A stretch of 64,000 nt of DNA from Lancefieldella parvula (GTDB taxonomy: Bacteria > Actinomycetota > Coriobacteriia > Coriobacteriales > Atopobiaceae), in assembly GCA_023300185.1 (NCBI GenBank), contig CP097092.1, positions 248,001-312,000 of the forward strand, read 5' to 3'. Under the pieces are notes generated by a model. The model saw nothing but the letters and a program-made list of their open reading frames with translations. It was not told the origin of the DNA and did not search any database. Of this stretch, positions 9,012 to 17,193 are shown piece after piece. A program made the position numbers and the translations under genes. Positions within the stretch are counted from its first letter, which is position 1. Every line of letters begins with the position of its first letter.

Positions 9012-9296
9012 ATGGCTATCCAAAAGATTCTTTGTTGTTGCGGAAGTGGACTTGGCTCCAGTCTTATGGTTGAGATGCAGATCCAGGACGTCCTGAATGA
9101 GCTGGGCGTGAGCGGCGTCGAGGTTGAGCACTCAACCGTTTCCGACGTTACTCCTGGCGCAGCTGACCTCTTTATTGTTGCTCGCGACCTTGAGGATTTT
9201 ATCGCCAGCATTCCAGAAGACGAGAAGATCGTTCTCTCCAACATCCTTGATAAGGATGAAATGAAGGAAAAGCTTACCGAGAAGTTCGGTCTGTAA
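9012..9296 (+). CDS. ulaB: PTS subunit IIB (UlaB/SgaB-like)
   Basis: A 94-residue cytoplasmic phosphocarrier that passes phosphate from IIA to the sugar in the IIC channel. The active-site loop ILCCCGSGLGSSLM near residues 6-19 has the phospho-cysteine followed by the Gly/Ser loop typical of ascorbate and galactitol type IIB proteins. The start at 9012 follows AAAGGAG with good spacing; the frame is open further upstream but that stretch covers the terminator hairpin. It lies 164 bases after ulaA and before the transketolase pair. Confidence 0.9.
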   Translation: MAIQKILCCCGSGLGSSLMVEMQIQDVLNELGVSGVEVEHSTVSDVTPGAADLFIVARDLEDFIASIPEDEKIVLSNILDKDEMKEKLTEKFGL

Positions 9297-9395
9297 GCGC
9301 TGACTCGCGCGCAGCTCCGGCTCGCACGCAGCTCGCGCCGACCCGTCGCGGCATGCGGCGCCGACTCCCGTGCGTTTCTCGCACGCAATACGTGA
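9297..9395 (+). repeat. GC-rich degenerate CTCGCACGCAG repeat spacer
   Basis: Short spacer built from variants of CTCGCACGCAG and CGCGCAGCTC. No ORF. One of several spacers with a private repeat word. Confidence 0.4.
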
Positions 9396-9406
9396 AAGGA
9401 AATTAC

Positions 9407-10228
9407 ATGGACGTCGACCTTAAACAGGTTGCTCGTGAGGTGCGCAAAAGCATCCTCACGCAGGTCTTTACGGCCAAATCCGGTCATCCCGGTGGCTCGC
9501 TTTCTGCAACAGAAATCCTGACGTATCTCTACTTCAAGGAGATGCACGTAGACCCCACCAAGCCTAACTGCCCCTGCAGGGATCGCTTTGTGCTCTCAAA
9601 GGGTCACGTTACTCCAGCGCTCTACGGCGTTTTGGCTGAGCGCGGTTTCTTCCCCAAGGAGGAGCTCAAAACCTTCCGCGCGCTCAACTCGCGCCTTCAG
9701 GGTCATCCAAACATGAACGACACTCCCGGCGTTGACATGAGCACCGGCTCCCTGGGCCAGGGCGTTTCTACCGCCGTTGGTATGGCGCTGGCTGGCAAGA
9801 AGTTCAACAAGGACTACCGCGTCTACGCACTTCTGGGCGACGGCGAAATCGAAGAGGGCCAGGTCTGGGAGGCTGCCATGTTCGCCGGCAACCACCAGCT
9901 TGATAACCTCACGCTTATTGTTGACAACAATAACCTGCAGCTTGACGGCACGCTCGAGCAGATCAATACGCCACAGCCAATTGACGAGAAGTTCAAGGCG
10001 TTCAAATTCCACGTCATTGAGGTGGCAGATGGACACGACTTTGACCAGCTTGCAGCTGCATTTGCCGAGGCTCGCACCGTTAAGGGTCAGCCAACCGTTA
10101 TCGTTGCCCACACCGTAAAGGGCAAGGGTGTCTCCTTCATGGAGAACCAGGTAGGCTGGCACGGCAAGGCTCCTAACCAGGAGCAATACGAGCAGGCTAT
10201 GAAAGAGCTTGAGGGAGAGGTGGCATAA
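9407..10228 (+). CDS. Transketolase, N-terminal (TPP-binding) subunit
   Basis: A 273-residue half transketolase containing the thiamine-diphosphate PP domain. Seen: KSGHPGGSLSATEILTYLYF near residue 24, DRFVLSKGHVTPALYGVLAE near residue 60, the GDGEIEEGQVWEA segment near 143, and DNNNLQLDG near 170, which together bind the Mg-diphosphate of the cofactor. With the C-terminal subunit it moves two-carbon ketol units between sugar phosphates. The start at 9407 follows GAAAGGA. The gene ends 1 base before the next start, so the two halves are translationally coupled. Split transketolases of this kind are common in anaerobes and often sit beside PTS genes. Confidence 0.93.
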   Translation: MDVDLKQVAREVRKSILTQVFTAKSGHPGGSLSATEILTYLYFKEMHVDPTKPNCPCRDRFVLSKGHVTPALYGVLAERGFFPKEELKTFRALNSRLQGHPNMNDTPGVDMSTGSLGQGVSTAVGMALAGKKFNKDYRVYALLGDGEIEEGQVWEAAMFAGNHQLDNLTLIVDNNNLQLDGTLEQINTPQPIDEKFKAFKFHVIEVADGHDFDQLAAAFAEARTVKGQPTVIVAHTVKGKGVSFMENQVGWHGKAPNQEQYEQAMKELEGEVA

Positions 10229-10229
10229 C

Positions 10230-11171
10230 ATGGCAGACGTACAGAAAATTGCCACCAGAGAGGCATACGGAAAAGCCCTGGTAGAGCTTGGTAAAGAGCA
10301 CGATGACCTTCTCGTCTTTGACGCTGACTTGGCAGAGGCAACTCGTTCCGGCAAGTATGGCGAGGAGTATCCTGAGCGCTTTGTGGACTGCGGCATTGCT
10401 GAGGCCAACATGATTGGCATGGCAGCTGGCGTTGCAGCTACGGGCCACAAGGTCTTTGCTACCTCGTTTGCAATGTTCACGTCTGGTCGCGCGTTTGAGC
10501 AGATCAGAAACTCGGTGGGTTACCCTCACCTGAACGTCAAGATTGGCGCTACCCACGGAGGCCTCTCGGTAGGAGAGGACGGCGCCACTCACCAGTGCAA
10601 CGAGGATATTGCTGTTATGCGTACCATTCCTGGCATGACGGTTATTATCCCATCCGACGCTGTTGAGGCTGAGGCTGCTGTTAAGGCCGCTTACGACCAT
10701 GATGGTCCTGTCTACATGCGCTTTGGTCGCCTGCCTGTTCCTGTGTTCAACACCAACCCTGACTACCACTTTGAGCTTGGCAAGGGCATTGTCCTCAAGG
10801 AGGGCACTGACGTTACGCTGGTGGCCTGTGGACTTATGGTTCCTGTGGCTCTTGAGGTTGCCGAGCAGCTGGCAGCCGAGGGTGTCAACGCCGAGGTCAT
10901 CAACATTCACACCATCAAGCCTCTGGATACTGAGCTGATTACTGCTTCCGCAGCAAAGACCGGCAAGGTTGTGACTATTGAGGAGCACTCCGTTATCGGC
11001 GGTCTAGGCAGTGCAGTCTGCCAGGCTCTTGCAGAGAACGCTCCTGTTCCTGTTAAGGTCATCGGCGTTCAGGACACCTATGGCGAGTCCGGACCAGCTC
11101 TTCAGGTTCTTGCTAAGTACGGCCTGGATACCCCAAGCGTCCTTGCGTCCGTCAAGGACTTCTTGAAGTAA
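10230..11171 (+). CDS. Transketolase, C-terminal (pyrimidine-binding) subunit
   Basis: A 313-residue partner of the preceding gene, carrying the PYR domain and the C-terminal transketolase domain. Seen: ERFVDCGIAEANMIGMAAGVA near residue 50 (in two parts, with the catalytic glutamate that activates TPP), GATHGGLSVGEDGATHQ near residue 108, the segment PVYMRFGR near 165, and the C-terminal VTIEEHSVIGGLGSAV. The ATG at 10230 is preceded by GGGAGAGG inside the previous gene. A strong terminator closes the operon. The pair is also distantly like 1-deoxyxylulose-5-phosphate synthase, but the length and split point to transketolase. Confidence 0.93.
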   Translation: MADVQKIATREAYGKALVELGKEHDDLLVFDADLAEATRSGKYGEEYPERFVDCGIAEANMIGMAAGVAATGHKVFATSFAMFTSGRAFEQIRNSVGYPHLNVKIGATHGGLSVGEDGATHQCNEDIAVMRTIPGMTVIIPSDAVEAEAAVKAAYDHDGPVYMRFGRLPVPVFNTNPDYHFELGKGIVLKEGTDVTLVACGLMVPVALEVAEQLAAEGVNAEVINIHTIKPLDTELITASAAKTGKVVTIEEHSVIGGLGSAVCQALAENAPVPVKVIGVQDTYGESGPALQVLAKYGLDTPSVLASVKDFLK

Positions 11172-11270
11172 GTTCCGCGAGCTCTGGCGCGCGTAGTTAC
11201 GCTCCAGCGGATTTCCGCGCTTCGGAGCACAGCAGCGCGTCTCAACAGCGCATGTTACCGTCGCACAAAC

Positions 11271-11305
11271 AAAGCCCTTCTCGTCATCTGGCGAGAAGGG
11301 CTTTT
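11271..11305 (+). terminator. Terminator of the PTS-transketolase operon
   Basis: Stem GCCCTTCTCG/CGAGAAGGGC (11274-11283 with 11292-11301), followed by TTTT. Its right arm contains the repeated octamer GGCGAGAA (11290-11297). Confidence 0.9.
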
Positions 11306-11417
11306 GAATCACAGTGGACTTCAAGGTTTGACCATCCCCAATGATCTGCCGAACAACTGCAACTACTCCGACCTGTGTAGCGACGGAGGAACCGCAAAGG
11401 ACAATCTCTAGCTGAAT

Positions 11418-12230
11418 TCATTTACTGAGGTTGTCATCTGCTTCGTGGCTGGGGCCACGCATAAGATACGCGGCCCCAGCCACTGCGGCATAAAGTGCCC
11501 AAGCGCCTACGCAGAAGAGCAGGTTTCCCAGCCAGTCCCCAACGAAAATCTCGTGTGTGTCAGTACTGCGATAGAACGAGTTCGTGACAGCAAGTAGTAA
11601 TGCTGCTGCCCCGCTTGACAAGAGTCGTATCCACAGTGCTCTCACTCTCCGTTGCGGCCATCGTTGTGGCGGGTCAACAATCAAAAGAACCAGGCCGGTG
11701 AGAAACGTTCCGTAAAGTGGAAATACCATCAAAAGAGTGCCAGCTGCGGCGAGCCCCGTGGCGGGGATATAGAAAATCCCGAAGCAGATTCCAATCCATG
11801 TCGTGTACGTACGGATCGCATCCCTGTTCGTGAAAGTAGGCGTGGCAAATCGGGCTGAGCTCCTCATGAGCATCCGTCCTGCCATGACCGTGAAGGCAAT
11901 CCAGCCGAGACCGAGAGATAGGAGCGTCTCACTCCAATGTTGAGATCCATACTGGGTGGAAGCAACTGCATCAAAAGCGACTAACGCGATGGCCGCAACC
12001 CCTGTACCCAATACGCGGATCAGTAATGCTCGACAGAGCGGCGTCTCCCATGTTGATGGCCTATCAATGATAAAAAATAGCAGTCCTGCTAGAGGGGCAA
12101 GCCACAATGGGGTGCTCACCGGGGCGACTCCACCGATGAAGAGCAGGGAACCGGGCACTATCGCAAAGCCGAGGATGAGCCCTACCCAATACGTGTAGGT
12201 CCGAACGAATAGTTTGAAAGACTCAACCAT
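11418..12230 (-). CDS. Hypothetical polytopic membrane protein with internal duplication
   Basis: A 270-residue very hydrophobic protein with about eight membrane segments and no recognised catalytic motif. The two halves resemble each other: RTYTYWVGLILGFAIVPGS near residue 10 matches RTYTTWIGICFGIFYIPATG near residue 140, and each half ends in a helix followed by DRPSTW or DPPQRWPQ. It therefore looks like a tandem duplication of a four-helix unit. GGGAG precedes the ATG at 12230. The GC content is a little higher than the genes on either side. It is transcribed away from the small toxin-like ORF. Function unknown. Confidence 0.65.
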   Translation of the reverse strand: MVESFKLFVRTYTYWVGLILGFAIVPGSLLFIGGVAPVSTPLWLAPLAGLLFFIIDRPSTWETPLCRALLIRVLGTGVAAIALVAFDAVASTQYGSQHWSETLLSLGLGWIAFTVMAGRMLMRSSARFATPTFTNRDAIRTYTTWIGICFGIFYIPATGLAAAGTLLMVFPLYGTFLTGLVLLIVDPPQRWPQRRVRALWIRLLSSGAAALLLAVTNSFYRSTDTHEIFVGDWLGNLLFCVGAWALYAAVAGAAYLMRGPSHEADDNLSK

Positions 12231-12289
12231 TTACATCTCCCATGGACTTCAGCACCGAAACTATAACGATTCTACGGCAGGGAGGCGAC

Positions 12290-12409
12290 TCATGGCCAGA
12301 CACACTTCAAAACCTGCTGTCTCTTTTCAATTAAAGAAATTATTAGCTGACCTACAATCGTACCAGCGATAATAGCTACAAGAAGACCAACAAAACTAAT
12401 TGTAATCAT
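12290..12409 (-). CDS. Candidate type I (Fst/holin-like) small hydrophobic toxin
   Basis: A 39-residue ORF. It begins MITISFVGLLVAIIAG, continues as one hydrophobic helix to about residue 27, and ends with a charged tail (EKRQQVLKCVWP). A near-ideal GGAGGT ribosome site lies 4 bases before the ATG (minus strand, 12414-12419). The architecture of one membrane helix plus a charged tail, with an apparent antisense transcript (12435-12527, plus strand) across its leader, fits type I toxin-antitoxin modules of the Fst/BsrG kind. Membership is inferred from architecture, not from a sequence match. It could instead be an ordinary small membrane protein. Confidence 0.5.
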   Translation of the reverse strand: MITISFVGLLVAIIAGTIVGQLIISLIEKRQQVLKCVWP

Positions 12410-12428
12410 CTTGACCTCCACGTATACT
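12400..12428 (+). promoter_or_regulatory. Candidate antisense promoter
   Basis: TTGTAA (12400-12405), 17-base spacer, TATACT (12423-12428) on the plus strand, reading outward from the toxin start into two hairpins. Confidence 0.45.
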
Positions 12429-12434
12429 TAAAGA

Positions 12435-12527
12435 TACACCTCGCGGGGTAGCTGCCTTTGCAGCTACCCTTTGAGACTGTCTAGGACTTCTTAAAATGCT
12501 TACCTGGCCTTTGAGAAGTCCTTTTTC
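12435..12527 (+). ncRNA. Candidate antisense RNA (type I antitoxin-like)
   Basis: Downstream of the promoter at 12400-12428, the plus strand contains a perfect 10-bp hairpin GGGTAGCTGC/GCAGCTACCC (12446-12455 with 12460-12469) and a terminator: AGGACTTCT (12483-12491) pairing with AGAAGTCCT (12514-12522), then TTTTCTTT. The transcript would be complementary to the 5' leader of the small toxin-like mRNA. Function inferred. Confidence 0.4.
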
Positions 12528-12594
12528 TTTGCAAGCGTTGAATAACAAAATAACTTATTACGTTTGCTAAGACAGTAACAGTATTTGAGCCACC

Positions 12595-12685
12595 GATTCT
12601 TTTGCAAAATCAGGCAAATCCACAGATTCTTTAACGTTTTCAGGCAGAATTTACAGATTCTTTGATGAAATCAGGCGCCCTCAAG
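12595..12685 (+). repeat. Three imperfect ~30-bp direct repeats
   Basis: Units starting at 12595, 12625 and 12656 share GATTCTTT, a variable centre, and TCAGGC. The period is 30-31 bases. The spacer continues into GC-rich low-complexity sequence with GGCGCC and CTCCGC-GCGCG words up to about 12780. No ORF supported. Confidence 0.55.
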
Positions 12686-12814
12686 GCGCCCCTAGGTGCC
12701 CGCTAGGCGTCCGCCAGATGCACGCCGAGCTCCGCGCGCGTCGAGCTCCGCCGACTCGCGCGTCGCGCCCACCGCCCACCTGGCGAGAAACCCGTCCACT
12801 CCCAGCATTTCCGC

Positions 12815-12852
12815 ACAAGAAACCCGGCATCCACACGAAATGGATGCCGGGT
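12815..12852 (-). terminator. Terminator after the 3-hydroxyacyl-CoA dehydrogenase gene
   Basis: Perfect 12-bp stem, ACCCGGCATCCA (12822-12833) with TGGATGCCGGGT (12841-12852), followed on the minus strand by TTTCTTG. Confidence 0.85.
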
Positions 12853-12946
12853 GAAATGCACAACCTGTACGCGCCGCGCGCTGACCTGCGTGTTGCGCGT
12901 GGTTGCAACCTGCGCACCGGCGTGCCCGCGCCCCGCGCTCGGGCCC

Positions 12947-13894
12947 TTACTTGTACTCGTAGAAGCCCTTACCAGCAGCAACGCCGGTCTCGCCCTTGTC
13001 AATCTTCTCTTTGAGCTGGGCAACAATGCGACCCTGTACGGACTCTGGATCCTTAGCTGCAGGGTTCATCAGAGCAACGTTGTATGCGGTGACCAGGCCA
13101 ATGATGTCCAGGATCTGGAACGGACCCTTTGGCGAGCCGGTGCCAATGCGCCAAGCCCTGTCGATGTCCTCGACGTCGCCGACGCCGTTTGCCCAGAGCT
13201 GCTCAGCGGAGACCAGAAGAGGTACCAGCATGGAGTTCAGCAGGTAGCCAGGCTGCTCCTTCAGAACCTTGACCGGAATCATACGGATGCTTGCCGCAAA
13301 AGCGACGACCATGTCAAAGTTCTCCTGAGCGGTGCCTGCGTGACCCATGACCTCGCCGATTGGGTTGCGCCAAATCTCGTTAGCAAAGTGGAGTGCCAGG
13401 TACTTCTCGGGACGACCAGTAGCTGCAGCAAACATGCTTGGAATCATGGTTGAGCTGTTGGTTGCCACAATAGTCTTCTCGGGCAGGTGCTTGGCCAGCT
13501 CGGTGTAGAACTCAATCTTCTGCTCTGGATTCTCAGCGACGGACTCGATAACAAAGTCAGCGTCACCAAAAGCCTCGTCCCAATCGGAAGTGAGCTTGAG
13601 GTTGCTGTATGCGCGTTCTACCTGCTCTTTCAGCTGGTCGAGCTTCTCTGGAGTAATCTCGTCCTGAGCAATGAGACCGTATGCGTAAGCCTTAGGATCG
13701 GTCTTCATAGCCTCGAGGGTGTTCAGATACACCTCTCTGAGGTGCTCAATCTTTGGACGAGCGCGCTCAATTGAAGCCTCGGACCTCAGCCAAATGGTGG
13801 TCTCGTAGCCGCGATAAGCGGTCTGGAATGCAATCTGGCTGCCCAAAACGCCGCCGCCAGCAACTACAACTTTCTTAACCTGCGAAATGTCCAT
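12947..13894 (-). CDS. 3-hydroxyacyl-CoA dehydrogenase (3-hydroxybutyryl-CoA dehydrogenase-like)
   Basis: A 315-residue NAD(P)-dependent dehydrogenase. The N-terminal Rossmann fold shows VVVAGGGVLGSQIAFQTAYRG at residues about 8-28 (in two parts). Residues FVIESVAENPEQKIEFY near 110 match the conserved xVxExxxE of the family, and LALHFANEIWRNP near 155 corresponds to the catalytic His region. The C-terminal helical domain ends GVAAGKGFYEYK, a classic HAD ending. I placed the start at 13894 (MDISQVKK) because AAAGGA lies upstream; the longer frame to 14005 reads non-conserved sequence. No neighbouring thiolase or crotonase is present, so the substrate is uncertain. Confidence 0.87.
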   Translation of the reverse strand: MDISQVKKVVVAGGGVLGSQIAFQTAYRGYETTIWLRSEASIERARPKIEHLREVYLNTLEAMKTDPKAYAYGLIAQDEITPEKLDQLKEQVERAYSNLKLTSDWDEAFGDADFVIESVAENPEQKIEFYTELAKHLPEKTIVATNSSTMIPSMFAAATGRPEKYLALHFANEIWRNPIGEVMGHAGTAQENFDMVVAFAASIRMIPVKVLKEQPGYLLNSMLVPLLVSAEQLWANGVGDVEDIDRAWRIGTGSPKGPFQILDIIGLVTAYNVALMNPAAKDPESVQGRIVAQLKEKIDKGETGVAAGKGFYEYK

Positions 13895-14210
13895 AGGACG
13901 TTCCTTTCTACAAGCGTGGCGAGAAGTGCCGCGCGATTTATCTACCGTCCCTATACCCCAGAAACTCTCCGTCAAACATTCGTTCGGAAAATTTCCAACT
14001 TTCATTCAAATTCCTACAAATCATCCCTTGGCGAGAAACCACATCTACTCCTCACACTTCTTGGGTAAAATAGAGACGTGCAATCAGCAGTTGGTTTCAA
14101 CGTAGCTCAGCGGTTGTCCCTAACGTAATCGTCCGACCGAGCTCCAGCAAAACCATCGGCTGCAACCCAATAAAACACCAGGTACATCGCCTGGACAGAA
14201 TAGAGGCATC

Positions 14211-14504
14211 ATGATCGACGGAACATACAAGATTCAAATGGACTCTCCCGTTGGAGCCAAAGAGGGTACCGCTGTCCTCATCACCTCTGGCGAGAAACTC
14301 ACTGGCTCGCTGACCGCCATGGGTGTCCAGATTGATATTGAAAACGGTAAGGTTACCGACAATTCGTTTACCTTTGGCGGCAAGCTTGAGTCATTTGTGG
14401 GTCCCGTTATCTTTGCTGTTGGCGGCTCCGTTGAGGGCGACACCATTCAAGGCATTGCCCATATTGCTAACCGAGACTTTGTGTTTACGGGACATAGATC
14501 TTAA
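14211..14504 (+). CDS. Small conserved hypothetical protein
   Basis: A 97-residue soluble protein of unknown function, beginning MIDGTYKIQMDSPVG. The alternating pattern of short strands (KEGTAVLITSGEKLTGSLTA, in parts; GVQIDIENGKVTDNSFTFGG) suggests an all-beta fold such as a small barrel. AGAGG precedes the ATG. It marks the last GC-balanced gene before the AT-rich restriction-modification genes. The bases around 14289 include one GGCGAGAA word encoding SGEK. No motif gives a function. Confidence 0.65.
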   Translation: MIDGTYKIQMDSPVGAKEGTAVLITSGEKLTGSLTAMGVQIDIENGKVTDNSFTFGGKLESFVGPVIFAVGGSVEGDTIQGIAHIANRDFVFTGHRS

Positions 14505-14681
14505 GAAACAATTTATACTTTATAAGAGATACTCTTATTTATTAACGATGGAATTGTGGAGTTGAGTATGTCTGTTAGTAAAAGGATACATTGATATAAT
14601 TCATGGAAGATTTAATTGTGACATTAATTGAATCAAGGAATATATTGAAGAATAAAAATTGAAAGAGAGCAATAAACTAAG

Positions 14682-17192
14682 ATGATTGATAATATACCAA
14701 CTTACATCTCATTGTTTTCATCCGCAGGGATTGGATGTTATGGATTTAAGCTTGAGGGATTTGAATGTATAGCTACAAATGAGTTGCTTGAAAAGAGACT
14801 AAATATTCAAAGAATTAATAAGAAATGCAAATTTAGTAGTGGTTATATAGCTGCTGACATAAAAGAAGAATCAACAAAAGAACTAATCTATTCTGAAATT
14901 ACCAAGTGGCATAATCTTGGCAATGATAGAGTAGATGTTGTAATTGCAACTCCACCGTGCCAAGGGATGAGTGTTGCAAATCATAAAAAGAATGAGAACG
15001 AAATTGACAGAAATAGCTTAATAAGGGAAAGTGTGGATTTAATAAATAGAATAAATCCAAGATTTTTCGTGTTTGAAAATGTGGCCGCTTTCTGGAAAAC
15101 AGGATGTGTTAATAAAAAGGGCGATGTGGTTCAAATTGGAGCTATGATAACAGAAGAGCTAGGCGACGGATATTCAATTCATAAAGAGGTTCTTAATTTT
15201 AAGAACTATGGATCAAATTCGTCAAGAACAAGAACATTAGTAATAGGAGTCGATAAGAGTTATTCAGAGGAAATTGCTCCAATTGAGCTCATGCCGGATT
15301 ACTCAAAAGAAAAAACTCTTTTTGATGTAATTGGACAAATGAAAGGTTTAGATTGGGGAGAATATGATCCTGATGACTTTTTTCATAGTTTTAGAACTTA
15401 TCCGAGTCATATGATTTCATGGATAGAAAATTTAAAGCAAGGACAAAGCGCTTTCGATAATGAGAAAGATGAATTAAAGCCACATAAAATGGTGGGAGAC
15501 AAACTTATCGTTAACAAAAAGAAGAATGGGGATAAATATACGAGACAGATATATTCTAAAGTAGCTCCTTGTATTCATACAAGGAATGATCAACTGGCAA
15601 GTCAAAATACAATCCACCCTATTGATAATAGAGTATTCTCTATTAGAGAACTAATGTACTTGATGACTATTCCAGATTCATTCAGGTGGTTAGATTATGA
15701 TTTGAGCTATTTAAATCAATTATCTTTGTCAGAGAAACAAAGAATATCAAAAAAAGAAGAAATGAATATTAGGCAAAGTATAGGAGAAGCTGTCCCGACT
15801 ACCATTTTTAGACAGATAGCAGCAAAAATAAGAAATTTTTTATTGTTACCAAAGATGAATTATAAAGACATTATTAAATTAATTGAAAAAAATAATCTTT
15901 ATAAAAGTAGTAATCTAATAAAATATTTATATGAAAATAAAAATAGATTTAGCTTGTCAACCCTATCGATGATAATTGAATATGCAAACGCTAAGCGAAA
16001 AAAGAATTCTGCTTATTTTACAAACAAGTATATCTTACAAGTAATTTTTGAAAATTTGCCAGAAATAGAAGGAGATGAGATTAGTATTATTGAGCCGTCT
16101 GTAGGATCAGGAAATTTTCTTCCTTTTATTTTTAAAAAATATGCAGATAAAAAGCTTGTAAACCTTACAGTAGTTGATATTGATGAAGATACAATAGAAG
16201 CGCTTAAAATTTTATACGATGAAAAAAGCACACCGAGCAATTTTAAAATTCGGTTTGTTTGTGAAGATTACATGAATTATAAACATGATAGAGTCGATTT
16301 AATTATCGGGAATCCTCCATTTACTAAAATTAGTGGACTATATAGAATGCATTTACTTAGAAAGAATTATAATAAAAGTTCTTCCAATCTTGCAGATTTT
16401 ATTTTAGAAAAAGCAATTTCAAATTCAAGGTATGTCTCTTTAATATTGCCAAAAAACATCTTGAATACACCTGAGTTTAAGGAAACAAGAGAATTGCTAG
16501 GCAGAAAGCAAGTAGACAGTATTATTGATTTTGGAGAAAATGGATTTAAAGGAGTTTCAGTCGAAACAATTAATTTAATAATAAATAGTAACCAGCTTTC
16601 TTCATACACGAAAGTAATTTCAACTACTTTAGGTATTTCAGTTAATCAAAAGAGCAAATATATTTTTGATGACAATTTACCTTATTGGATAATTTATAGA
16701 GATGATTTTTTTGACAAAATAATGAAAAAAATGAACTTTGGAATATTTGAAGTCTTTAGAGATAGGCAAATTACAAATAGTAATACATCATTAATTAAGT
16801 CTGATAAATATTGTATTAGAGTTTTAAAGTCTAGAAATATTTTAGACAATGGAAAAATTTTGAAAATAGATGGATACGATTCATTTATAGATAGAGAAAC
16901 TTTGTCGCATCTTGCTGTGAAAAAATATATTGATGCTACCAATGTTTATCTAACACCAAATATGACATATAAGCCACGTATTATTAAGAAGAGAGATTGT
17001 TATGTTGTTAACGGATCAATTGCAATATTAATCCCTAAAGATAAGACTTTAAAGATTTCAAAAAATCAACTGAAGTATATTTCGAGTGATGAGTTCAGAA
17101 AATTCTATAAAATAGCAAGAAATTATCAAACTCGCTCTTTAAATATAGATAAAACAAGTAGTTATTGGTTTGGAATAAATAGGGAGATTTAG
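14682..17192 (+). CDS. Fused m5C and m6A DNA methyltransferase of a type II system
   Basis: An 836-residue bifunctional DNA methyltransferase. Residues 1-390 form a C5-cytosine methylase: LFSSAGIGCYGFKLEGFE near residue 10 (cofactor motif), the catalytic TPPCQGMS near 90, FFVFENV near 128, and later motifs up to GEAVPTTIFRQIA. Residues about 430-836 form an N6-adenine methylase: IIEPSVGSGNFLPF near 470 (cofactor motif) and the catalytic IIGNPPFTK near 543. One polypeptide modifying C and A fits systems with asymmetric sites, such as the Alw26I/Eco31I/Esp3I group, where the two strands carry different methylated bases. The DNA is about 30 percent GC, clearly foreign. The endonuclease gene follows after 1 base. 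Confidence 0.88.
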   Translation: MIDNIPTYISLFSSAGIGCYGFKLEGFECIATNELLEKRLNIQRINKKCKFSSGYIAADIKEESTKELIYSEITKWHNLGNDRVDVVIATPPCQGMSVANHKKNENEIDRNSLIRESVDLINRINPRFFVFENVAAFWKTGCVNKKGDVVQIGAMITEELGDGYSIHKEVLNFKNYGSNSSRTRTLVIGVDKSYSEEIAPIELMPDYSKEKTLFDVIGQMKGLDWGEYDPDDFFHSFRTYPSHMISWIENLKQGQSAFDNEKDELKPHKMVGDKLIVNKKKNGDKYTRQIYSKVAPCIHTRNDQLASQNTIHPIDNRVFSIRELMYLMTIPDSFRWLDYDLSYLNQLSLSEKQRISKKEEMNIRQSIGEAVPTTIFRQIAAKIRNFLLLPKMNYKDIIKLIEKNNLYKSSNLIKYLYENKNRFSLSTLSMIIEYANAKRKKNSAYFTNKYILQVIFENLPEIEGDEISIIEPSVGSGNFLPFIFKKYADKKLVNLTVVDIDEDTIEALKILYDEKSTPSNFKIRFVCEDYMNYKHDRVDLIIGNPPFTKISGLYRMHLLRKNYNKSSSNLADFILEKAISNSRYVSLILPKNILNTPEFKETRELLGRKQVDSIIDFGENGFKGVSVETINLIINSNQLSSYTKVISTTLGISVNQKSKYIFDDNLPYWIIYRDDFFDKIMKKMNFGIFEVFRDRQITNSNTSLIKSDKYCIRVLKSRNILDNGKILKIDGYDSFIDRETLSHLAVKKYIDATNVYLTPNMTYKPRIIKKRDCYVVNGSIAILIPKDKTLKISKNQLKYISSDEFRKFYKIARNYQTRSLNIDKTSSYWFGINREI

Positions 17193-17193
17193 A

